Positions 1 through 5,388 of a stretch of 6,132 nucleotides of DNA are shown here, piece after piece. This DNA comes from Myxococcales bacterium (GTDB lineage: Bacteria; Myxococcota; Bradymonadia; REDH01). Every line of letters begins with the position of its first letter. Within the stretch, counting starts at the first letter, position 1. Under the pieces are notes generated by a model. The model saw only the letters and a list, made by a program, of their open reading frames with translations. It did not search any database and had not been told where the DNA came from. A program made the position numbers and the translations under genes. The stretch spans positions 1-6,132 of the forward strand of contig JAGWVZ010000232.1 in assembly GCA_018970625.1 (NCBI GenBank), in the 5' to 3' direction.

Positions 1-53
1 ACCGCCAGCACCGCCGCCGCAACCCGGCCCTTCACCGTACGAGCTTTGTTCAT
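1..53 (-). CDS. N-terminus of a secreted or membrane protein (partial, runs off left edge)
   Basis: Reading leftward from the ATG at 53-51 gives MNKARTVKGRVAAAVLAV, with a basic N-region (K3, R5, K8, R10) followed by the beginning of an Ala/Val/Leu hydrophobic core. This is the usual shape of a Sec signal peptide or an N-terminal membrane anchor. A clear Shine-Dalgarno, AGGAG, lies nine bases before the ATG, which is the main reason to believe the start. No cleavage site, lipobox or mature domain is inside the window, so neither function nor final location can be named. It lies 227 bases downstream of the large lipoprotein gene on the same strand, with a strong hairpin between them, so separate transcription is more likely than a shared operon. 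Confidence 0.72.
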   Translation of the reverse strand, partial: MNKARTVKGRVAAAVLA

Positions 54-62
54 TTGCTGATT

Positions 63-67
63 CTCCT
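63..67 (-). promoter_or_regulatory. Ribosome binding site of the left-edge gene
   Basis: The minus strand reads AAAAGGAGAATCAGCAA directly before the ATG. The AGGAG core with nine-base spacing is close to ideal and decides the start of the truncated gene. It is stronger than the site seen for either other gene start in the window. Confidence 0.75.
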
Positions 68-164
68 TTTCATACCAGCCTGTTACTTTCACTCGCGCGG
101 ATCCGTCGCTCAACTCCGAGCACATTCGGCAGCGCGTCGGCGCCCACTCCAACCCCGCTCCGCT

Positions 165-202
165 CCCGCCGAAGCCCGGCTGCGCGCGGGCTACTCGGCG
201 GG
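165..202. repeat. Strong GC-rich hairpin between two minus-strand genes
   Basis: CCCGCCGA (165-172) pairs perfectly with TCGGCGGG (195-202), and directly inside it AGCCCG (173-178) pairs with CGGGCT (187-192). The result is a 14-bp stem broken only by a two-base bulge (193-194), with an eight-base loop. A competing pairing also exists: CGAAGCCC (170-177) against GGGCTTCG (201-208). It lies about 80 bases past the stop of the big lipoprotein gene. Neither strand has a T-tract after it, so it is not a textbook intrinsic terminator. It could be a terminator without a U-tract, an mRNA 3'-end stabiliser, or a leader element of the left-edge gene. Confidence 0.55.
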
Positions 203-238
203 GCTTCGCTCAACAGACACCTCACCATGCGACCTCCG

Positions 239-268
239 ACAAGGGTACAAGGGTTCAAGCGACAAGGG
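239..268 (-). repeat. Three copies of the heptamer CCCTTGT
   Basis: On the minus strand CCCTTGT occurs at 268-262, 253-247 and 245-239, beginning 13 bases after the stop codon of the lipoprotein gene. On the plus strand each copy reads ACAAGGG. The copies are 8 and 15 bases apart. It may be a small tandem expansion or a protein-binding cluster; nothing in the sequence decides between these. Confidence 0.4.
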
Positions 269-280
269 ACAGCCCGCCGC

Positions 281-3055
281 CTACGGCGACGACCTGGCAA
301 GGCGGAAGCCGCGGCTGCCGCCGCGGTCAGCGGGAGTGGAGTTGATGCGGTAGGCCGCGCGCGCGTACTGCGCGCTGCTGACCCAACTGCCGCCGCGAAG
401 AACACGAAACGAGCCGGTCGATGGACCCACAGGGTTGGTACCACCCGGCAATGTCGCTCCGTACCAGTCCCACGTCCACTCCCAAACATTGCCCAGCATA
501 TCGTACAGCCCCCACCCGTTCGGGTCGCGCGTGCCGACTGCCTGGCTGCGATTACCAGAGATACGACACCACCACGCGATGGGATCAAGGTTCGCCTGCG
601 CGGTTGTGCAGTCATTTACCACACCGCTCAAGTCACCGCGGTACGTCGCCGTCGTCGTGCCCGCACGAGCAGCCCGCTCCCACTCCGCCTCCGTCAACAG
701 GCGATAACCCGTGCAGCCATAACCCACGAACGTCGCACCCGTGCAACCGCTGTGAGCACCATCGTGCCAGCCGCTGGTCGCGTCTGTGCAACCACTCAAT
801 GTATAGCAGGCGCTCAGCCCCTGATTCAACGACAGCCAGTTCGCATACGCCACCGCTGAATACCAGTCCACCTGCTCGACAGGCCCGTTGTTGTTCGCGT
901 TGCTCGTCGTGCATGACGTTCCGGTCGTGCTCTGAAAGCATGAGGAATTCGTTCCGCCTGTCGCTGCCTTCCACTGACCCTGCGTCACCTCCGTGCGGCT
1001 CACAAAGTAATTCCCGGTTAGCGTCACACTTACCTGGTTCTCATTCGTATAGCGCCCAAGCTCCCCGCCCGGAGAGCCCATCGTGAACGTCCCAGAAGGC
1101 ACGTACTGGAATGCAAGCGTCGTGCCCCCGGGCAACGTCGGGCGCGGCGAGCAGAATCGCTGGCTGGTGTTCGTCGGGCACCACTCGCGCGACGAGCACT
1201 GACTGTCGGCACTGCAGGCACGACCCAGGTTACTGCACAAACCACCGCTGCACTGACCGCTCGCGCACTGGCTCGCACTACTGCACGCGGTGTCGAGAAT
1301 GCCAAGACAACTCGCGTCCCCCCCTGTCACTGGTGTCCCCAGATAGCCCTCCGCACACGAGCACTCCCAACTACCCACCGTGTTCGTGCATACGTTGTTC
1401 GCTGCCGCGCACACCGAACCCGCTGTAGCACACTCGTTGATGTCGGCGCACGTGGGCGCCGTGCCCGACCACAGCCCCGTTGCCAGACAGGTGCGCGCGG
1501 CGGCGCCATCTATCTGATACCCCTCAGCACAGCCATATGTAGCCACGTCTGCGTACTCCACGCCGGTGGGTGTGCTCACCGATCCATTGGCCGGGCTGCT
1601 CAGTGCACCGCATGACACCACCACACAACGGGGTGCAGCGGTCCACGTGCCCGTCGCCATACAGGTGCTGCTGGCAGACCCCGTAAGCGTGTACCCCTCG
1701 GCGCAGGCGTAACTGGCCGAGCTGCCCAACGTCGTATCCGTAAACGTGCGCTCGCCATTATCAATCACCGTCGGGGCACCACAATCCACCGGCGCGCAGC
1801 TCGGCGGCGCGCCCGACCACAGGCCCGTGTCACTGCAGGCACGCGTGGCGCTGCCCGAAAGCACATAGCCAATAGCGCAGGAGTACTCAGCAACGGCACC
1901 CCGCAGAGTGCCTTCGGACAGGTCCACCGAACCATTCGCGGGGTTCGCCAATCCGCCACAATCCACCAGCCCGCATACTGCCGCACTACCTGTCCACGCA
2001 CCCGTCGCGTCGCAGCTGCGCGACAATGCGCCCGCCGTCAGCACATACCCCGCATCGCACGCATACTCGACCACGCCTCCAAACTGCGTCGAGCTTACCG
2101 ACACCAGTCTGCCGTTCGCCGGTGCCGGCGGCACCGCACCGCACGTCACCGGCACGCAAACGCCGTCCACCACGCGATAACCCTCGGGCAATACCCCTTC
2201 GTCAGCGCTGCCGTCACAGTCGTTGTCCAGGCCGTCACAGACCTCGGCCACAGGGCTGGCAAAGGCGATACAACGAACCCTGCCCTCCACACACTGGGTG
2301 CGCCCCGGTGCACACACCCCCTCGGACCCGGTGCTGCAGCCTTCGTCCAGACCTGCGATATTGTCGTCCGCAATGCCGTCACAATCGTTATCTACACCGT
2401 CGCAGACCTCAACGGCGTCGGTATTTACCATAAAATCGTCATCGTTACAGTCCACACCCCGACACCCCGGGCCAACACCAAATGCATCGCCGTCGCCGTC
2501 TGCACAATAATCGACCGGCAAACACCGACCTTCGGCTTCAGCGCCTTCAAAGGTCACCAGCGTGCAGTCAAAGCCCTCGGCACATTCATCAGCCTCAACA
2601 CACACGTCGGAACACAAACCCGCAACGCCGCCGCCAGCCACATCAACACACTCACCGCTCGCGCAATCCCCATCGGTTACGCAGGGCGTACCTAACTCAG
2701 CGCCTGCATCCGGACTCACGTCAGCGACGTCCGAAGGGTCGCCCGCATCCAGCGCATCACCCGAACCATCCAGGGCGGCATCCTCCGTTGTTCCGTCCAA
2801 TCCTGTTTCGACGTCTATCGGCGCGGCTGTATCCGCGCCGACATCAGGCTGGGTGTTATCACCACCATCGACGTCATCGGTCGCGGTCACATCGGCGTTG
2901 TCCGGTTGCAAATCACTTCCACCCAGGTCGTTGACATCGTCAGCGGGCCCTGAGCCAGTCTCGTTGCCCCCGTCTTCACCACCGCAAGCGGCGAGGAAAA
3001 ACAGAGCGAGCACGAGTTCGAGACAGTTCGCGATTAACCGAGTCTTTGGCACCAT
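281..3055 (-). CDS. Large secreted lipoprotein: MopM-type motifs, four sushi domains, EGF domain, FGE-sulfatase-like C-terminus
   Basis: A 924-residue lipoprotein. Residues 1-23 form a type II signal peptide with lipobox L21-A-A-C24. Residues 25-122 are an Asp/Gly/Ala-rich linker with almost no hydrophobic clusters. Then come a Cys-rich segment (123-180) and a MopM-like acidic region (181-290) with EVCDGVDNDCDG at 216-227 and EVCDGLDNDCDG at 271-282, likely metal-binding. Four sushi/CCP modules follow (305-361, 366-420, 425-477, 482-536), each with four Cys and a Trp before the last. A calcium-binding-type EGF domain begins DINEC (538-583), then another Cys-rich stretch (587-635). An FGE-sulfatase fold (648-921) has YRLLTEAEWERAARAG, GLYDMLGNVWEWTWD and VLRGGSW. 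Where human FGE has its two catalytic Cys, this protein has Ala (about 895 and 900), so formylglycine-forming activity is unlikely. The start has GAGGT four bases upstream. Probably a cell-surface binding or adhesion protein (inference). Confidence 0.93.
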   Translation of the reverse strand: MVPKTRLIANCLELVLALFFLAACGGEDGGNETGSGPADDVNDLGGSDLQPDNADVTATDDVDGGDNTQPDVGADTAAPIDVETGLDGTTEDAALDGSGDALDAGDPSDVADVSPDAGAELGTPCVTDGDCASGECVDVAGGGVAGLCSDVCVEADECAEGFDCTLVTFEGAEAEGRCLPVDYCADGDGDAFGVGPGCRGVDCNDDDFMVNTDAVEVCDGVDNDCDGIADDNIAGLDEGCSTGSEGVCAPGRTQCVEGRVRCIAFASPVAEVCDGLDNDCDGSADEGVLPEGYRVVDGVCVPVTCGAVPPAPANGRLVSVSSTQFGGVVEYACDAGYVLTAGALSRSCDATGAWTGSAAVCGLVDCGGLANPANGSVDLSEGTLRGAVAEYSCAIGYVLSGSATRACSDTGLWSGAPPSCAPVDCGAPTVIDNGERTFTDTTLGSSASYACAEGYTLTGSASSTCMATGTWTAAPRCVVVSCGALSSPANGSVSTPTGVEYADVATYGCAEGYQIDGAAARTCLATGLWSGTAPTCADINECATAGSVCAAANNVCTNTVGSWECSCAEGYLGTPVTGGDASCLGILDTACSSASQCASGQCSGGLCSNLGRACSADSQCSSREWCPTNTSQRFCSPRPTLPGGTTLAFQYVPSGTFTMGSPGGELGRYTNENQVSVTLTGNYFVSRTEVTQGQWKAATGGTNSSCFQSTTGTSCTTSNANNNGPVEQVDWYSAVAYANWLSLNQGLSACYTLSGCTDATSGWHDGAHSGCTGATFVGYGCTGYRLLTEAEWERAARAGTTTATYRGDLSGVVNDCTTAQANLDPIAWWCRISGNRSQAVGTRDPNGWGLYDMLGNVWEWTWDWYGATLPGGTNPVGPSTGSFRVLRGGSWVSSAQYARAAYRINSTPADRGGSRGFRLARSSP

Positions 3056-3796
3056 ATAGACCTCGTCATGAGGATGTCGGGCGACCCGATCAGAGAAGCC
3101 GGTCGCGAACGAAGCTCAAGCGCCCCCCCTGACAAATGCCCGCGCGTCGTCCAACGCAACCAGGAGAAGCGCAGGCGCGCGTAACATGCCTCGGTTCACG
3201 CGCGCAAGAGTCTGCACTTCAAGCGCTCACGCGTTCGCCTATCCCTCTTGATTATCCGCTTACCCGATTCCCATGCAGTCAATTGAAATCCGCGCGCTCG
3301 TTTTTCACCCACGTCTCGGTCAGGTCGTCATTCCTTGTACTTGAACGTCCAGTTACCCCTACCCACCAGGTCGTTTCGCTTCGAACTGCTCGATCGCGTG
3401 CAATTGTCCTGTCTGGTGCAATAAACTCTGGGTAGGTAGTATCTGTAATATGTTTGTTGAGGTTTGGTTCTTGGTGCGCGTGGGTGGACAGGAGCCGTTT
3501 CGCCCAACGAAACCCTGCGATAAGGCACCGCCCTGTATCGACACCTGAATACACGTTACGGCGCCAAATCCTGAAGCTCCACACATCCGGCCGCTTCACA
3601 TGACAACACGCCCGTTGCTAGTCAGACCGGGACACAACATGAGCTCTCTTCGAGCGCGTCGCCTGCGCACACAGAGCGCGCCCGCGTCGCACCATCGCCC
3701 ACGCAAACGTTCATGCAAGCCAGCCCACACCTTGACACCCTCCCCAACTCAGCGACCTATAGTTCACCCTGATATTTCCACTTCCCACGAGCCACC
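3056..3796. other. Divergent intergenic region, 741 bases, no convincing gene
   Basis: It separates the minus-strand lipoprotein from the plus-strand dioxygenase and should hold both promoters. Open frames of up to about 106 codons exist on both strands, but they overlap one another, lack good ribosome binding sites, and give Arg/Ser/Thr-rich translations with no recognisable motif. Part of it (about 3240-3560) is visibly less GC-rich than the flanking genes. A small perfect hairpin, GTTTCG-CCCAA-CGAAAC, lies at 3497-3513. At 3061-3073 the minus strand reads CCTC-ATGAC-GAGG, which could partly mask the ribosome binding site of the lipoprotein gene, though the stem is only 4 bp. No tRNA fold and no long repeat was seen. 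Confidence 0.6.
3732..3763 (+). promoter_or_regulatory. Possible sigma-70-type promoter of the dioxygenase gene
   Basis: A perfect -35 box TTGACA (3732-3737) is followed by TATAGT (3758-3763), 34 bases before the ATG. The 20-base spacer is longer than the preferred 17. Taking ACCTAT (3755-3760) as the -10 box restores 17 but with a poorer hexamer. Placement is right for a short leader. In a GC-rich genome a perfect TTGACA by chance is fairly uncommon, but the call rests on position and hexamers only. Confidence 0.35.
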
Positions 3797-4702
3797 ATGG
3801 CCACTCGCACCCCGCTCACGACTCGTCGCGCCCTGCTGCGCCTCATGGGCGGCGCCACCGCGCTGGGAGTCGTCGGCTGTGAAGATAGCGCCGCTGCAAA
3901 CCCGGCGGGCACCGCCGTTGACGTGGGCGACCCCGACGCTGCCGCCGACGCCATGCACAGCGCTGACACCGACGCGCTCACCAGCACCGACGCCGGCCCG
4001 GCTCAACCCGACGTGCCGCCCGACCAGTGGTCCAACACCGAGTGGGCGCGCGGCGGCACGGCCGCCATGGTGGACCGCGCCACCTACCCCGACCCGCATG
4101 GCGCCGCCCTGCCCGTCTGCGCGCTCATCGTGCCCACAACGGCGGGCCCCTGCACGACCACGCAACAAGTCGAGCGCTCCGACCTCTCGGAAGGCGCCGC
4201 CGGCCTGCCTGTGCGCCTGAGCCTGCGCGTGCTCAACCCCGACTGCGAGCCGCGCGCAGGCGTCACCGTGTTCATCTGGCACACGACCGTCGGGGGCAGC
4301 TACACCGGCCAGACACCCAACAACGCCTTCTGCGTACTCGACCCGGCGCTGGCGGCCACCAACCAGGGCCGCGGCTATCAGGTCACCGATGCGCGCGGCG
4401 TAGTGAACTTCGACACCTGCTTTCCGGGCTGGTACCCCGGCCGCGCCATTCACTTTCACTTCGCCGTGCGCGACGGCGACACCGCGCTCGGCATTTCGCA
4501 GCTATTTTTTCCCGAAGACGCCACCCGCGGCATCTTCGCCCTGCACCCCGACTACGCGCCCTTCGGCCAACCCGACACCCCCTGGTCGCGCGACAGCGTT
4601 GTTCGCAACATGCCCGAACCCGACCGCCCGCGCCATACCCTCGATATTGCCCGCATGTCCGACGGCGCCATGCTCGCGTACAAAACCCTTATTGTGCCCT
4701 GA
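3797..4702 (+). CDS. Tat-exported lipoprotein of the intradiol ring-cleavage dioxygenase family
   Basis: 301 residues. Intradiol dioxygenases are non-haem Fe(III) enzymes that open catechol-type rings between the two hydroxyls. The N-terminus has a twin-arginine signal, TTRRALLRLMGG (8-19), running into the lipobox V25-V-G-C28, so the protein should be exported folded and anchored by lipid at C28. Residues 29-78 are an Asp/Ala/Thr/Pro-rich linker. The catalytic fold follows: AGPCTTT (116-122), the ERSDLSEG segment (126-133), VFIWHTTVGGSY (158-169) and PGWYPGRAIHFHF (210-222). By family pattern the iron ligands are Y169, Y213, H219 and H221, and R216 matches the conserved second-shell Arg; all are present, so it is probably active. 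Unlike cytoplasmic catechol and protocatechuate enzymes this one is extracytoplasmic, as in secreted bacterial and fungal relatives; its substrate cannot be told. An in-frame TGA 24 bases before the ATG fixes the start, although the ribosome binding site is weak (CGAG). Confidence 0.93.
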   Translation: MATRTPLTTRRALLRLMGGATALGVVGCEDSAAANPAGTAVDVGDPDAAADAMHSADTDALTSTDAGPAQPDVPPDQWSNTEWARGGTAAMVDRATYPDPHGAALPVCALIVPTTAGPCTTTQQVERSDLSEGAAGLPVRLSLRVLNPDCEPRAGVTVFIWHTTVGGSYTGQTPNNAFCVLDPALAATNQGRGYQVTDARGVVNFDTCFPGWYPGRAIHFHFAVRDGDTALGISQLFFPEDATRGIFALHPDYAPFGQPDTPWSRDSVVRNMPEPDRPRHTLDIARMSDGAMLAYKTLIVP

Positions 4703-4728
4703 ATAAATCCGTTACCGGCAGATTTATT
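4702..4728 (+). terminator. Possible terminator hairpin overlapping the dioxygenase stop codon
   Basis: AATAAATC, whose first base is the last base of the TGA stop, is repeated inverted as GATTTATT at 4721-4728, with an 11-base loop. Within it CCG-TTAC-CGG (4709-4718) can add a GC-rich tip at the cost of a small bulge. Placement right at the stop fits transcription termination or protection of the 3' end. The stem is AT-rich and no clean T-tract follows (sequence continues TGCAGGGCGG), so efficiency is doubtful. Confidence 0.35.
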
Positions 4729-4745
4729 TGCAGGGCGGGGGTACG

Positions 4746-4865
4746 TTTCGGGGTGGTGCAATAATTAGGCGACTGCGCACGCAAAAAAAGGCTTTTCGGG
4801 CGGTGTTAATCAGCGGTGAGTGGTATTTTCCAGCAGCGGAATGATTCTGCGGGTTATTTCGGGCG
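4746..4865 (+). repeat. Spaced direct repeats TTTCGGG[G/C]
   Basis: TTTCGGGG occurs at 4746-4753, and TTTCGGGCG at 4794-4802 and 4857-4865, all in the same orientation. Each copy is followed by a short GT-rich and then AT-rich stretch (GGTGCAATAATTA, GTGTTAATCAG, TTTTATTTTAA). The similarity is weak but makes this non-coding stretch look like a degenerate repeat block and not random spacer. Confidence 0.3.
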
Positions 4866-4875
4866 TTTTATTTTA

Positions 4876-4937
4876 AAAGGCGGTTCTGGCGATGCGCAAG
4901 CCAATGAAATTAACCAGAACAGCAAGCATCCGCCTTT
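4876..4937. repeat. Nested inverted repeat with alternative pairings (structured element, possible minus-strand terminator)
   Basis: AAAGGCGG (4876-4883) is the perfect inverse complement of CCGCCTTT (4930-4937). Just inside, GTTCTGG (4883-4889) is the inverse complement of CCAGAAC (4914-4920). Inside that, TGGC (4887-4890) can pair with GCCA (4900-4903). A rival pairing joins GATGC (4891-4895) to GCATC (4926-4930), which would extend the outer stem and expel GTTCTGG. On the minus strand the outer stem ends in CCGCCTTTTAAAATAAAA, so it could terminate transcription leaving the pseudogene. On the plus strand only three Ts follow. It lies between two convergent transcription units, a usual place for such an element. 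Confidence 0.5.
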
Positions 4938-5009
4938 GACAACACACTGAGTGCAGCCGAAACGTCCAACAACGCCGCCAGGCGCACAGCCCGGAGCGCG
5001 CCGTTTGGT

Positions 5010-5195
5010 CTAGCCGACACCGGTGCGGCTTCCTTTCCCTGCCCCACCAGAAGCATGGCGCCTACCCCAACTGCCTGTCACCCACTCCCAACGTCCTCTG
5101 GCGTGTCGCTCCTGAATCAACTTCGGCACCGCGCGCTCCAGCTCGACCAGGTCGTCCATGCGTTCCAGTCGCGGCACAGCATTGGGCGCGTTCAT
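5010..5195 (-). CDS. Doubtful 61-codon ORF or gene remnant
   Basis: An ATG at 5195 opens a 61-residue frame. Its first half reads like real protein, with RLERMDDLVELERAVPKLIQ (9-28) predicting an amphipathic helix and codons ending mostly in G or C. Its second half (WEWVTGSWGRR, then Gly/Ser-rich) looks less natural. The same frame stays open upstream for another 100 codons, but that part overlaps the 3' end of the FGE-like pseudogene and has no recognisable content. No good ribosome binding site is visible (TGGCGG). I do not recognise a family. It may be the decayed tail of a gene or chance. Confidence 0.2.
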   Translation of the reverse strand: MNAPNAVPRLERMDDLVELERAVPKLIQERHARGRWEWVTGSWGRRHASGGAGKGSRTGVG

Positions 5196-5388
5196 GACCG
5201 CCACACGCAGCGACGCACGCCGTCCCGTCGGCCTTGCCTTCCGCTGCACCCAGACGCCATGACTCTTTGTGCAGCTGCCGCAGCGCAGCGTTCTTGTCTT
5301 AGGCGGTACCGGGTATCCTCCGCAGCGCGATCGCGTCCTGCGGTGCAATCCGTTCTGTTTCAGGCAGGGCGGAACGCGAACCCGCAGT
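5196..5388. other. Short spacer downstream of the pseudogene, nothing recognised
   Basis: The spacer from the restored stop of the FGE-like pseudogene leftward contains an imperfect palindrome next to that stop (GCGGGTTCGCGTTCCGC on the minus strand) and otherwise no feature I can support. No T-rich terminator is present here. Confidence 0.4.

Noticed and set aside
227..1428. Several plus-strand open frames of 90-221 codons opposite the lipoprotein gene
   Set aside because: They are antisense shadows of a GC-rich gene; translations are Arg/Pro/Ser-rich with no motif and overlap each other.
3497..3513. GTTTCG/CGAAAC hairpin considered as a terminator
   Set aside because: Only a 6-bp stem, no T-tract, and no gene ends nearby on either strand.
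3056..3796. tRNA or CRISPR in the long spacer
   Set aside because: No cloverleaf with a T-loop motif and no regularly spaced repeats were found on reading both strands.
3791..3800. GCCACCATGG at the dioxygenase start equals the vertebrate Kozak consensus
   Set aside because: The gene is plainly bacterial (Tat lipoprotein signal, bacterial neighbours); the match is most likely chance in GC-rich DNA.
3600..4220. 206-codon plus-strand frame overlapping the dioxygenase start
   Set aside because: No ribosome binding site, Arg/Pro/Thr-rich translation, and out of frame with the supported gene.
3764..4459. 231-codon minus-strand frame opposite the dioxygenase
   Set aside because: Low-complexity Gly/Ala/Arg/Val translation mirrored from the GC-rich third positions of a well-supported gene.
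4876..4945. Nested inverted repeat considered as an integron attC site
   Set aside because: The RYYYAAC and GTTRRRY end boxes are not in the required arrangement, and no integrase or cassette array is visible.
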